Part shown: piece after piece, positions 1-8,592 of the stretch
How positions within the stretch are numbered: position 1 is the stretch's first letter
How the letters are laid out: each line of letters opens with the position of its first letter
Assembly (NCBI GenBank): GCA_002104985.1
Contig: MCGO01000404.1
Coordinates: 1-16,367, forward strand
Direction: 5' to 3'
DNA: 16,367 bases
Source: Rhizoclosmatium globosum
Taxonomy: Eukaryota; Chytridiomycota; Chytridiomycetes; Chytridiales; Chytriomycetaceae
Notes under the pieces: model-generated
What the model was told of the DNA's origin: nothing
Databases searched by the model: none
What the model saw: the letters and a program-made list of their open reading frames with translations, nothing else
Translations under genes and position numbers: made by a program

Positions 1-279
1 ATGCTCGTCGGTCTTAAATACCGGATGAGGATCATAAATCTGGCGCGAGTACTTCACGTTCGAAAGTGGGGATGGTCCGAAACCCCGATATGGAAGGAAT
101 GCACGGACGATGGCATACGATGATATGAGGCCCAAAAGACCCGACGCCTCTCTTCTTTCTGACGAACCGTGAGATGTGAAAGCCAAGGGGAATCATCAGG
201 ATCAATGTGCATCTGTAGTTCAATCGCAGGTTCATACTTGACTGGGCGAACGATTCTTGAACGGCATGATTTTCCAACT

Positions 280-328
280 CTGAATTTAGAAGATATTAGA
301 ATTTTCCTGTTATTACATATTTTCACAC
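280..328 (-). other. Intron 2 of regulator copy A
   Basis: A 49-nt GTGTGA...TTCAG segment with a CTAAT/CTAAA element lies between ...GLAA and ELEN. Copy B has a phase-matched intron at the same place (SFAT|ELGN). Confidence 0.65.
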
Positions 329-488
329 CTGCAGCAAGACCACAAATAAGGTTGTAAGTGAGCAAGAGGTCAAAAGATGGTGTCAATTCCATTCGATTTA
401 GAGACTTCGGGCTCTCTTAAAATAGGCATTCGCCGCTTCGAGTTGATAATCATTGTATTTAAGAAATGTCCAGGCGCAGAGAACCAAC

Positions 489-532
489 CTACAATCCAGT
501 CAGTCATTTACAACAATAAATTATGTAAGAAC
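489..532 (-). other. Intron 1 of regulator copy A
   Basis: A 44-nt GTTCTT...TTGTAG segment with a GACTGAC branch-like site interrupts the codon between SMR and LVLCAW. The neighbouring copy B has an intron at exactly the homologous codon, so the splice site is inherited from before the duplication. Confidence 0.6.
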
Positions 533-1070
533 CTCATACTCGCAGGCTCTGAAAATAAGAACACAGCATTGCTTCCGCATCAAAGTTATTTGCTTGCGGA
601 TAACCAGTCCCGGACCTTGTATATAATTGTAAACCAGTCCCAATCCTCATCGTGGAATCAGAATCCAGGTCTTCCGTTGAAATCCCCTCGTAATCCTGCA
701 CGGGGTTTCGAGAGTGTCTATACAGAGCTGTAGAAACTCTACACAGGTGCTTGTGGCGAGGCAGATACGAGATCATAAGGGAAGGTGTCGTGCTGGTTTC
801 CTGACTATCCGCTAAAGTGTTGCTTCGCATAAAGATGCAAGGCATATCCAGTCTGGCACACCTTTCGCATGGGTGTCCGTTTCCTTGGAGTTGCATTTGA
901 CTTTTGATGAGTGACAGCGGATGCAGGCCGTCCATCGATTCGATACTGCCGGTGCTTCATACACACATCTTTTTTGAGGCGGGTACAACCGTTCACATGA
1001 TCGTTAGGGGTGGATACGCATTGCGGCGGTTCTTTTGACAAGCGAGACAGACTCGAATGAGTTTCGGCAT

Positions 1071-1261
1071 ACTCTTTAAGTTCGACTTTGATTGGATGAA
1101 TTCCAGCATTTCTCTATTTATTATTTAAATCTAAGCGTTTAATTTCCAAAACAATTTCCAAGCCTTCTCCGTCCTTCCCTTCCACTGAACCTTTTCCCCA
1201 ATATTCATCCCAAAGAAGCCCCATAAAACCCGTGGCTCCGCCAAATCTAATCCACTCCCAC
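1071..1261. other. Spacer between regulator copies A and B
   Basis: 190 bp holding the putative promoter of copy A and the 3' end of copy B (both minus strand). It has a T/A-rich part (1115-1150) and a C/T-rich part (1165-1260). No gene is seen. Confidence 0.4.
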
Positions 1262-2313
1262 TCAGTTTATCAACCTCCATTCCCAACCACCACCATCAGC
1301 GAACCCCTTTCTCCTCCCTAAACTCGCAACCTCCCTCATTTCCTCCAACATCCCCATCATAGCCTTCCCAATCGCCAACGCATTCCCATTACTAACCTTC
1401 TGATTCTTATCCAAATAAAACACCGTTAAATACTCCAAATTCGCGCGAATTTCCGGGGTATTGCAATCACCCAGTCTCAAATACGGTTTCCACGCAACAT
1501 CCATCCGACACGCCACAAACCAAAAGTATATGAACCCTTCAAATGCGTCGTATGTTGACATGTGGAATACGTCAAAGAGAGGGATGTCGGATTGGTTTAC
1601 GAGTGATCGACCGGTTTGGTTGATTATGTAGTTGCTGAACCGGAAGAGTGAGAATACGCGCCACGCTGCGTCTATGCCTTTGTTATAGCGTCGATGATTG
1701 TGGGTAGTTGGGAACGTGTGATGCAATCTGGGCGGCAAGAAGGAAGTGCTGTTGCGAACAGGACAGGACGGAAAAAGACGCATATCGTTGTTTGGTATGT
1801 TAAATTGATGGTACATAGTTCGGCCTTAGTGGAAGATGTTTGGGATATAAATCGATGTGTTTCTGCTGCACTTATGAATTGTGGGTTCTCAAACAGTAGG
1901 AGGTGTGTAACAGGCGTTGATTCTTGAAGTTTTACAAGTCTGTTCAAGAGGTTGGAATTGAGAGCTACAGCAAATAGGTTTTTCACATCGGTTGGTGGAA
2001 TGTGCCAAGTCTTTTGAGCTTCCAATGAAATCCCAAAGCCTTGCTCTCAAGGGATGCTCGGTGTTCAAGAAAACAGGTTGCGGATCGTATACTTGGCATG
2101 TATATTTCACATTTTCGAGTGGGGTTGACACTTGAGATTGTTGTGGTGTTAAAGCGTGAACCATTGCATGAGCTCTGTATGAACACCAAAAGACACGACG
2201 CCTTTCTTCTTTCTGACGAATTGAGAGGTGTGAAAGCCAAGGACAGTCGTCTGGATCAATATGCAGTTGCAGTTCAATTGTGAGGGGTTCCTCGAGGTGT
2301 TGATTACCCAGTT

Positions 2314-2356
2314 CTACAAACATGTTAGAATTATAACTTGATACTGATGGTAATAC
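2314..2356 (-). other. Intron 2 of regulator copy B
   Basis: A 43-nt GTATTA...CTAAC...TTGTAG segment with a good branch site. It joins ...CSFAT to ELGNQHLEEP in phase. Confidence 0.75.
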
Positions 2357-2517
2357 CTGTTGCGAAACTGCAAATCAGGTTATACGTTATTAATAGATCC
2401 AAGGATGGCGTCAAGTCGATTTGATTCAGCGCCTTTTGTGCCCGTTTGAAGTAACCGCCTGCTTCGTTCAAATTCCTTTCTGAATATCCGATAAATGACC
2501 AGGCGCACAGTATCAAT

Positions 2518-2574
2518 CTAATAGCACTTCAAAAATGAGTCTCATGATGACATTCCCAACCAACCAACACCAAC
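2518..2574 (-). other. Intron 1 of regulator copy B
   Basis: A 57-nt GTTGGT...CTATTAG segment. Removing it joins SLR to LILCAWSF and removes the in-frame TGA that otherwise stops the reading frame. The homologous position in copy A is also interrupted. The donor is weak, and a CCAA-type short repeat lies inside. Confidence 0.6.
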
Positions 2575-3115
2575 CGCAAACTCGCAGGCTTCTGAAAGTA
2601 TGAATGCAACATATTTTCAGCATCAAAGTTATTTGCCTGTGGGAACGCAGTCCCACCCTTTGTGAAATAGTTGAACACAAGGTTCCAATCCCCCAGTCGA
2701 GGAATGAGATCAAAGTCCTCTGTTTGCAAGTCTAGCTCAAAATCCGTCAACGGCGTCTCAATCGTACTCAAGAGTAGTTTCATTAGAGTATTTGAGGAAG
2801 AAGGACCAGTCTGAACTGAATCAATCAAATTCATTGTAGTGGCTGGGACATGATCGGCCACACTATCTCGAAGGTAGACGCACTGGACTTCCAACCTCGA
2901 GCATCTCTACAAGATTGATCGTTTTCATTGGAGACGCAGGATACTTTGGATGTGTGACACCGGACACATGCTTTTCGGCGGCTTGAAACAGTGGCAGGCT
3001 CGTACACGCAGTCCTTCTTGAGGCGAGTACACCGTTCACAGGATCCGTCGGCAAGAAGGATGCATTTTCGTCGCACTTTTCGGCAGGAGACGCAGACGGG
3101 GGTAAGTTTGGGCAT

Positions 3116-3296
3116 TTCGAATTTTTTTTTGGAGAAGACAAGGGAATTTCCTTCGCGGCAAGCCTGACTTCCAGAACTCTTTAAAAGTTCACGATGTTTA
3201 CTGTAGGTGCGGGTATGAAGTTTCGTATTTGAATGGAGTCTCTTGCTTAGATGGAACGAAGCAATATCATTTATTGCAACTAAACAATTTGTTCAA
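3116..3296. other. Spacer upstream of regulator copy B
   Basis: 181 bp between the regulator start and the stop of the upstream small membrane protein. A T9 run at 3123-3131 lies immediately upstream of the regulator ATG on the opposite strand. No gene is seen. Confidence 0.4.
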
Positions 3297-3786
3297 TCAA
3301 ACAGCACATACTTCTCCACAAAATACGCATCGAGTGTACGTAACAATCGCGCAAATCAGACAAAATCCAGCAGTTTGGGTGGGAGTTTGGAGCATCGAGA
3401 CACCAACAATCAACGAATAGAGCGTAATGCGGTACGAATAGCTTGTATAAACCGATCCAAGCTTAGTAAGAAAGGAAATGGGATGCTCAATAGCCATAAT
3501 CAAAGATCCCAGGACGCTGTGATTGAATTCACACAGAATCAGTACATGGGTCGAGCTTTCAAACTCTTACATTGTTGAACACCAACTGGAATAGCCAGCA
3601 TGTTCCCAGGAAGCTTTCTGTAAAAAACAGTAGTGAGATGCCTCCACAGAGAATGACTATCGTAAGAGTAAGTAAGCCATGATAAACAACAAAGAAGGAC
3701 ATACAGAATCCAGCGACGTAAGCTTGCTGGTTCGCCCATCCAGCCCACGTGTACTTGTATTTCTTTGGCTGCGACTGCGAAAGCAT
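3297..3786 (-). CDS. Small multi-spanning membrane protein, possibly TVP15/COPI-associated-like
   Basis: The ATG at 3786 gives MLSQSQPKKYKYTWAGWANQ, then hydrophobic segments. A consensus intron (3657-3704, GTATGT...GATAG, 48 nt) joins AYVAGF to FILCGGISLLFF. A second intron at about 3517-3570 (GTAAGA...CACAG) is followed by VLGSLIMAIEHPISFLTKLG and a further hydrophobic pair (TLYSLIVGVSM, GFCLICAIVTY), with a stop at 3297. About four membrane helices with a Gly-Gly-Ile-Ser helix resemble TVP15/COPI-associated Golgi proteins, but that is topology only. Phase across the second intron is off by one base unless the acceptor is a later AG (ending ...TTGAG), so the 3' exon start is unresolved. It is divergently transcribed from the E2 gene, with 88 bp between the two ATGs. 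Confidence 0.5.
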
Positions 3787-3874
3787 TCGAATGTGAGTCA
3801 AAGAGTTGAAACGACTTTTTCTTTGACGTCAGGAATTCTCTTTCAAAACCCAAGACCAATCCAACCACATCCAA
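3787..3874. promoter_or_regulatory. Short bidirectional promoter region between membrane protein and UBE2C-like gene
   Basis: Only 88 bp separate the divergent start codons at 3786 (-) and 3875 (+), so both promoters and 5' leaders must sit here or extend into the neighbouring genes. A TGACGTCA element, the palindromic core of CRE/ATF sites, is interrupted here as TTTGACGTCAGG near 3822-3833, giving an exact TGACGTCA. This is inferred from spacing; no TATA box is evident. Confidence 0.45.
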
Positions 3875-4728
3875 ATGATATCGTCTGAATCGAATGTACC
3901 CAATGTTGGAGTTGGCGCCGCGGTGACCAAGCGACTCCAGTCCGAGTTGATGCAGTTGATGGTATTTAAGCTTCGTTCCAGAGTATTGCGATGTTAACGC
4001 GTTCTTCCTTTGAATCAGATGGCAAACATTCCCGGCGTCTCCGCCTTTCCCGAAGAAGGAAATCTGCTTTCGTGGATTGCGACGATTCACGGGCCAGTTG
4101 GAACGGTGCGTGGCTGCTTTTGTTCTGGTTTGGTTTGGGTGTTTGTTTGGGGTTATTCAGATTCAACCACGGACAAGTCTCTCCTTCTCCTTCCTCTACA
4201 GTCTTCGTGAACTCACTCTTCTCTTTCCCGTGAAACAGGTCTATGATGGATTCACTTACAAACTGAGCATGAAATTCCCTCTCAACTACCCCTTCACAGC
4301 CCCAACTATCCGCTTTGAAACGCCAATGTACCACCCAAACGTCGATACAGCAGGAAACATTTGTCTAGACATCCTGAAGGTTTGTTCTACTGAGGGTGTA
4401 TTGACATTCTCACTCACAAACGAATCATCTGTGTAGGAAAAGTGGTCTGCCATCTATAACGTCCAAACCGTTCTCTTATCGCTGCAGAGTCTGTTGGGAG
4501 GTACTGTTTCTGCTTGGCTCGAGTTTGTCCGAACATTGTTGTTTTGACTCTGTTTCTACCCCCAAACCCCTTCCAGAACCAAACAATGACAGTCCTTTGA
4601 ATGGACAAGCTGCTGATATGTGGTATGTCTTGAAAGGATCTCGATTTTTTAGTACTTATCTTTTTGTATCCAGGTCGAAACCGAAAGAATTTAGAGAAAT
4701 GGTTCGTCAAACTTGGAAGGAAATCTGA
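3875..4728 (+). CDS. UBE2C: Ubiquitin-conjugating enzyme E2, UBE2C/UbcH10 (Ubc11) type, six exons
   Basis: Exons 3875-3961, 4019-4105, 4239-4379, 4437-4500, 4577-4622 and 4674-4728 join in perfect phase to give 159 residues. The core reads [46 protein letters not shown], the HPN motif in YHPNVD, the catalytic cysteine in GNICLDILK, then [29 protein letters not shown] and QAADMW. These blocks match UBE2C closely. In animals and yeasts this E2 loads ubiquitin for the anaphase-promoting complex, marking mitotic cyclins and securin for destruction. The N-terminal extension is short (about 17 residues before VTKRLQ). The five introns are 51-133 nt with GT...AG ends. No lesion is seen, so it is very likely functional. 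Confidence 0.93.
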
Positions 4729-4927
4729 TGTAGCTCATGTACTCTTCTTTAATGAATCTATTATTGGTGATGGATGTGTCGTAAACGGTGGAATATCTGG
4801 AACTGGTGGATACAAAACTGATACTCTTCATTTTTGGTTCTCTTATTTATAACTCTATAAAAACATAATCATGAATCGTATTACTGCGCGCTTTATTTGT
4901 TTGTTTGAAGAGGGGGAATCAAGGTTT
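4729..4927. other. Convergent 3' intergenic stretch between E2 and CYSTM genes
   Basis: About 200 bp, AT-rich toward 4840-4875, holding the 3' ends of two genes that converge. I see no further coding potential. Confidence 0.5.
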
Positions 4928-5377
4928 TCAACAGCAACAACCCTCAAGGCACTCCAAGCAACAACAGCACTCTTCCAAAGCGCAACAGAAGCAAAGGGCA
5001 GCGAGGCATCCCAAACACATTCCACGGTCCTTCTTTGGTGCTTGAGCTGGTTGCTGCTGAACATAAACGACCTGTGGCTGCTGTTGAGGTGGGTACCTAA
5101 TCGCCATGTGATCAGGTTGTCAGAGTGATTGAATGAAAGATAAAACTTACGCTGGTTGTCCACCCTGGGCCTGCATATATGGCTGGCCTTGTGGCTGCTG
5201 GTACTGGTTGTTGTAATTTTGTTCAGATGCTATCAGTTATGCCTCTTGGCAATGTTCAAGAAACTAACCTGTTGTGGTGGTGGACCTGGCGGCTGCTGGT
5301 ACGACTATGAACCAGGGCAAGAGTTAGCAAGGCTCTACAAGCAATACAGTGGGGTGGGTTGATGGATGACCAACCAT
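4928..5377 (-). CDS. Gln/Pro-rich CYSTM (cysteine-rich membrane-tail) protein
   Basis: Exons 5348-5377, 5286-5304, 5151-5229 and 4928-5096 give a 98-residue protein. It starts MVGHPSTHPTSYQQPP, continues through a Gln/Tyr/Pro-rich stretch (NYNNQYQQPQGQPYMQ, YPPQQQPQVVYVQQQPAQAP), and ends in a basic KKDRG and a cysteine-dense tail (CLAALCFCCALEECCCC and a final CCC). This is the architecture of CYSTM proteins: a disordered PQ-rich head and a C-terminal Cys-rich, membrane-associated helix, often stress-linked and probably palmitoylated at the plasma membrane. Intron 5097-5150 (GTAAGT) and intron 5305-5347 (CTAAC branch, CATAG) are strong. The middle intron is phase-correct with donor GTCCAC at 5285; a better-looking GTTAGT donor at 5268 would break frame. 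Confidence 0.75.
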
Positions 5378-5506
5378 TTCTGCTCTCAAAAAAACGAAGA
5401 GATCAAATCAGAATGGTTCCTTCCTTCATTGTCTCTCATTGTTGTCCCATTGTTTTCCCAAAATAGAATATAGGTATTGGTATTTTATAAATCGACTGAA
5501 ATGAGC

Positions 5507-6016
5507 CTACTCCGTCTTCCCCTTCTTGAGTGGCGGAGACTGACGAAAGATGCACGCAACCAAAATGGCAAACGGCATAACGAACCAGATACTATAGATT
5601 GCTACAGTCACAGCCTTCTGCCCAAACGTCTGAATTCCATTATCCGTGAAAATCATTTCATACAGAATCGGAACAAGACAGGTACAAGTATGAGTCCCGT
5701 AAATGATTCCAGCCGTACGAACGTACTTTGAATCTCTGACGAGAGCCCAAATCAGGTACAAGTAGAATGGGAGTTGGATGATAAACTCGCACCAGACGAG
5801 ACTCAGAAACCAGGGTTTTCTTTCAATGAGGAGGAAGTCCTTTGTGTCTCTGATGTAGTCTGCGTTCGCATTGAGGGCTAGTTCGGGGTATGGAAGGTGT
5901 GGCCACATGATTTGGGCGTCAATGAAGAGAGAGATTGGGATGTGTAGGATAAAGAAGATGAGCATGGCGATATCTCCTGGACGGGACGAGAGTGGGCGAC
6001 GGACTATTTGGAGCAT
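5507..6016 (-). CDS. TMEM97/EXPERA-domain (sigma-2-receptor-like) protein 1
   Basis: Intronless 169-residue protein from the ATG at 6016 (MLQIVRRPLSSRPGDIA). The EXPERA signature includes HIPISLFIDAQ, DYIRDTKDFLLIERKPWF, WCEFIIQLPFYLYLIW, VRTAGIIYGTHTCTCLVPIL and a last hydrophobic helix, giving four membrane spans as in TMEM97. The acidic residues equivalent to human TMEM97 Asp29, Asp56 and Glu73 are all present (D33, D60, E77). The C-terminus KKGKTE contains a K-x-K-x-x ER-retrieval pattern. The family includes sterol isomerase EBP and TMEM97, which affects NPC1 and cholesterol handling; the substrate here is unknown. It is the only one of three local paralogues with both aspartates and is divergent from paralogue 2. 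Confidence 0.9.
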   Translation of the reverse strand: MLQIVRRPLSSRPGDIAMLIFFILHIPISLFIDAQIMWPHLPYPELALNANADYIRDTKDFLLIERKPWFLSLVWCEFIIQLPFYLYLIWALVRDSKYVRTAGIIYGTHTCTCLVPILYEMIFTDNGIQTFGQKAVTVAIYSIWFVMPFAILVACIFRQSPPLKKGKTE

Positions 6017-6091
6017 TTGAGAGAGATAAATAGTGCTGAACAACAAGCTTTAATTGGTTTATCGAGTTTTTTAATCACCACAAAACCAACA
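6017..6091. promoter_or_regulatory. Shared divergent promoter between EXPERA paralogues 1 and 2
   Basis: Only 75 bp lie between the two start codons. The stretch contains ATTGG (inverted CCAAT) near 6053 and an A/C-rich leader (AAAACCAACAATG) before paralogue 2. A similar CCCCAAAACAATG precedes paralogue 3. This suggests co-regulation; inferred from layout only. Confidence 0.5.
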
Positions 6092-6610
6092 ATGTCAACC
6101 ATCCGACGTCCACTGTCATCCCGTCCAGGCGACATTGCGATCATCCTCTTCTTCATCCTTCACATTCCAATCACGATCCTGATGGCAACCCAAATCATCC
6201 TTCCAGAATTCACAGCAGCCTACTTCCCATCCTTTGCCATCCAGGCCGCTCAAGACTACATCCGTGACAGTCAGGACTTTCTCGTGATGGAACGAGCACT
6301 CTGGTTCCAGTCCACTGTCTGGTGCGAATGGCTCGTCCAGTTCCCGTTCTACGTATACTTGATCTACGCACTGGTTGTTGACTCGAAACATGTTCGAACA
6401 GCGGGGATTGTGTATGCCACGCACACGTGTACGATTCTGGTTCCGATTGTGTATGAGATGGTGTTTGCGGAGAACGGGATCCAGACCCCCGCGCAGAAGA
6501 TGCAGACGGTTTCTGTTTATTCTATTTGGTTTATCCTGCCGTTCTTCATTCTTGTGGGCATGATTTGGAGAAAGGGACCTGTTGAGGGGAAGAAGGCTAA
6601 GAAGGAGTAA
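6092..6610 (+). CDS. TMEM97/EXPERA-domain (sigma-2-receptor-like) protein 2
   Basis: Intronless, 172 residues from the ATG at 6092 (MSTIRRPLSSRPGDIAIILF), chosen over upstream alternatives because it aligns with paralogues 1 and 3. It has the same four-span EXPERA fold: HIPITILMATQ, DYIRDSQDFLVMERALWF, WCEWLVQFPF, VRTAGIVYATHTCTILVPIV. The residue at the Asp29-equivalent position is alanine (A32), while Asp56 and Glu73 equivalents (D62, E79) remain. The C-terminus AKKE keeps a K-x-K-x-x pattern. The gene is intact and in tandem with paralogue 3, about 100 bp upstream of it. Function is predicted only at the level of a sterol/lipid-linked ER membrane protein. Confidence 0.9.
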   Translation: MSTIRRPLSSRPGDIAIILFFILHIPITILMATQIILPEFTAAYFPSFAIQAAQDYIRDSQDFLVMERALWFQSTVWCEWLVQFPFYVYLIYALVVDSKHVRTAGIVYATHTCTILVPIVYEMVFAENGIQTPAQKMQTVSVYSIWFILPFFILVGMIWRKGPVEGKKAKKE

Positions 6611-6711
6611 AAAGTGGGTAAACTCTCAAATAGATATAAAGATAATGACAGCAGTTGGACTTGAGGCTGACTGACAGAGATCGGAACACTCAAAAAACTC
6701 TCCCCAAAACA

Positions 6712-7242
6712 ATGTCACCACCAACCAAGAACGTCCGCCGTCCTCTCCTCTCTCGACCAGGCGACATTGCAATAATCGTCTTCTTTGCCCTACACATCCC
6801 CATCACTTTGATCAGCGGCACTCAACTCATCCTTCCCAAATGGACAAAAGAAAACTTCCCCGACTTTGCCCTCAACGCCGTTTCCGATTACATCCGCGAC
6901 ACAAACGACGTCCTCGTGATCAAACGCCCTCTTTGGTTCATATCCACTTGCTGGGCAGAGTTCTTTGTCCAACTCCCTTTCTACATCTACTTGATCTACG
7001 CCTTAATTGCGGACTCGAAACATGTCCGTACAGCGGGAATTATCTATGCGACACATACTTGTACTTGCTTAGTTCCGATTTTGTATGAGATGGTGTTGGA
7101 TGATTCAGGGATGCAAACGCCAGAGCAGAAGTGGAACACGATTGGGATTTATTCGGTTTGGTTCTTGATGCCACTTTTCATCCTTGTTTCCATGATTTGG
7201 AGGAAGGAGGCAGGTGTGAAGGGGAAGAGTAAAGAGGAGTGA
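6712..7242 (+). CDS. TMEM97/EXPERA-domain (sigma-2-receptor-like) protein 3
   Basis: Intronless, 176 residues from the ATG at 6712 (MSPPTKNVRRPLLSRPGDIA). EXPERA blocks are HIPITLISGTQ, DYIRDTNDVLVIKRPLWF, WAEFFVQLPFYIYLIYAL, VRTAGIIYATHTCTCLVPIL. The Asp29-equivalent is glycine (G36), while D66 and E83 match Asp56 and Glu73. The end KSKEE again fits K-x-K-x-x. Paralogues 2 and 3 are closest in order and strand. The gene converges on the four-TM gene, with 69 bp between the stop codons. Confidence 0.9.
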   Translation: MSPPTKNVRRPLLSRPGDIAIIVFFALHIPITLISGTQLILPKWTKENFPDFALNAVSDYIRDTNDVLVIKRPLWFISTCWAEFFVQLPFYIYLIYALIADSKHVRTAGIIYATHTCTCLVPILYEMVLDDSGMQTPEQKWNTIGIYSVWFLMPLFILVSMIWRKEAGVKGKSKEE

Positions 7243-7311
7243 GGAGCGAAAGTAGTAAACACATATAAAATTTCTATTTGGTTGGAATATGTCGAATGAG
7301 GCTTGAGGCAA

Positions 7312-8592
7312 TTACTTCTCGGCATCATGACTTGTGATGGCAACACCACGTCTTTCAGCCTCCTCCAACTTTGCACGCCAAGCTCTCTTCACCCCATAAG
7401 CAAGGCAGCACACCTAAATACAAGGTTAAGTATTTCTCATTACCTCTCAGACGTCCAAACCTGCAAAATCAAGTCGAGAACGGAGGAAATCCAGGCAATA
7501 TCACCTGTAATTATGGGTTAGCGATCAACAGAACATTTCCCTAATTGAACTGACCAGAAGCATATAGATACTTTTGGACTTCATGGTTAAAGTATCCAAC
7601 ACCAATAGAGCCCCAGTAAGCCATTTGTATAAACCTGCGAGGGGAACGTTAATAAAAGCTGAGCAGAAACAAGTTGAACACGAAACTGATCAGCAATAGT
7701 CCAAATAGGTGTAAGCAAGACACCAACAAGATGTTCATGGTTTGCTTCGCAGGATCTGAGTGTGGATATACTACCACGTACGCAGTAGTAATTCCAAAGA
7801 ACATATCCATGGAAGTCGTCAAAGCTAACAATAATTGATGTTATTGCAAGTTAAAGTTATTTTATCGAAAACTCACATTCAAACCAACGAGAGACCACAA
7901 TCATCTTTTTGGCAGCTCCAGCTTGAACATACCAGTCTCCCGGCCCGTTTTTGTAGTCTTTGAACAACTGTTGAAAGCGATCAACGTATTGTTCAAAGGC
8001 TCGCAGCGCCTGCCTATCGTTAGACAAAATAGCACAATAAAGTGCATTCATACCATTCATGCTTTGTATCTGGATAAATGTCCATAGCAACAGGATCATA
8101 TCCAAACTCAGTGTCACCGCAGATCTAAGTACAACAACGATCATCAGAAACTTCTACAGCTGTTGGAAGCGTTGTAAACTACCTGAAAGAGACCGCCAGT
8201 GTGATACTGATCGCCACGCCTGTTTAATTGGATCAAAAAAGAAATTATTTAATACCATCTCCCAAAGACGCCACCAATTTAGTACCAATATGGCAAGAAG
8301 ATGGACGCCCATTGAGCTGACCAGGAAAGACAAAGGAGAACCATCATGATGGCCACTGGATGCCGCAGACAGAAATGATGAGTGAGTGAAAGCCAATTGC
8401 AAAGGTGAAGACTTGAAGCCCAATTAAAAAGCACCACGCACCTCCAACAATAAGCTTCTTGTCTTTTGTAAGGTAGTGTCCTGGTTTGCGTGCGGGTGCG
8501 GTCTCATCGACTGAGATGGGGATAGCGTGGAGTTGCTCGGGCATAGTAGTGGAAGGCTTGTCTGCCGCAATGCTGTGGATTTCTTCAGTCAT
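7312..8592 (-). CDS. Nine-exon four-TM protein with claudin/SUR7-like topology, family not recognised
   Basis: Exons 8442-8592, 8286-8355, 8183-8219, 8054-8124, 7877-8013, 7680-7824, 7555-7634, 7461-7504 and 7312-7413 sum to exactly 279 codons with every junction in phase (introns 40-86 nt, all GT...AG). The 278-residue protein has a hydrophilic head (MTEEIHSIAADKPSTT...), TM1 at about 48-70 (VGVAIMMVLLCLSWSAQW), a loop of about 85 residues with GGLFQICGD and a DYKNGPGDWY turn, TM2 at about 160-178, TM3 at 186-212, TM4 at 232-254 and a short basic tail (RAWRAKLEEAERRGVA). A long first loop bearing G-L-F-x-x-C is reminiscent of claudin/PMP22/SUR7 proteins (GLW...C), but the second loop cysteine is missing. 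Function is unknown; a plasma-membrane organiser is a guess. Confidence 0.8.

Larger units (their letters stand above)
1..1070 (-). pseudogene. Zn2Cys6 fungal transcription factor, copy A: frameshifted, runs off the left edge
   Basis: Reading from an ATG at 1070, the protein starts MPKLIRVCLACQKNRRN and then loses frame. The second half of zinc cluster 1 (CTRLKKD) and a second cluster (CIRCHSSKVKC, then CERCARLDMPC) follow in other frames. I count at least five single-base breaks between about 1025 and 800 and another near 220. Downstream come a linker with PQANNFDAEAMLCSYF, LCAWTFLKY, then the middle-homology-region motif IDPDDSPWLSHLTVRQKEER and RRRVFWASY, and near the window edge YDPHPVF. 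The last blocks match copy B almost residue for residue, so this is its tandem paralogue. The family binds DNA in the nucleus through a Zn2Cys6 cluster and has a regulatory MHR domain. With so many lesions inside the DNA-binding domain it is most likely a decayed copy; dense assembly errors are the alternative. Confidence 0.8.
1262..3115 (-). pseudogene. Zn2Cys6 fungal transcription factor, copy B, with two tandem zinc clusters and about three frame breaks
   Basis: The ATG at 3115 starts MPKLTPVCVSCRKVRRKC. Cluster 1 is canonical (C-x2-C-x6-C-x7-C-x2-C-x6-C, ending TRLKKDC). About 13 residues later a second cluster begins, CVRCHTSKVSC, and finishes CSRLEVQC in another frame after a one-base loss near 2897-2912. 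A linker, a helical segment (YFKRAQKALNQIDLTPSLDL) and the fungal MHR signature (IDPDDCPWLSHLSIRQKEER, RRRVFWCSY) follow. Two more frame changes lie near 2010-2060 and 1675-1690, where no GT/AG pair could make an intron. The C-terminal frame stays open to a stop at 1262. It probably acted as a nuclear transcriptional regulator; its targets cannot be read from the sequence. It may be a recent pseudogene or an intact gene with assembly indels, since long stretches keep a clean frame. Confidence 0.75.

Noticed and set aside
377..733. Plus-strand open frame of about 118 codons opposite regulator copy A
   Set aside because: It is antisense to conserved regulator motifs and resembles no family; a shadow frame.
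2556..2575. CCAA-type short tandem repeat
   Set aside because: It covers only about 20 bp inside an intron and is too short and imperfect to be a notable satellite.
3229..3578. Overlapping plus-strand open frames
   Set aside because: They lie antisense to the spliced small membrane protein, which has consensus introns and membrane helices.
8344..8441. Hydrophobic reading frame (AWCFLIGLQVFTFAIGF) continuing exon 1 of the four-TM gene
   Set aside because: It lies in an 86-nt GTGCGT...CCAG intron; only removal of this segment joins LIVG to VAIMMVLL in phase with all later exons.
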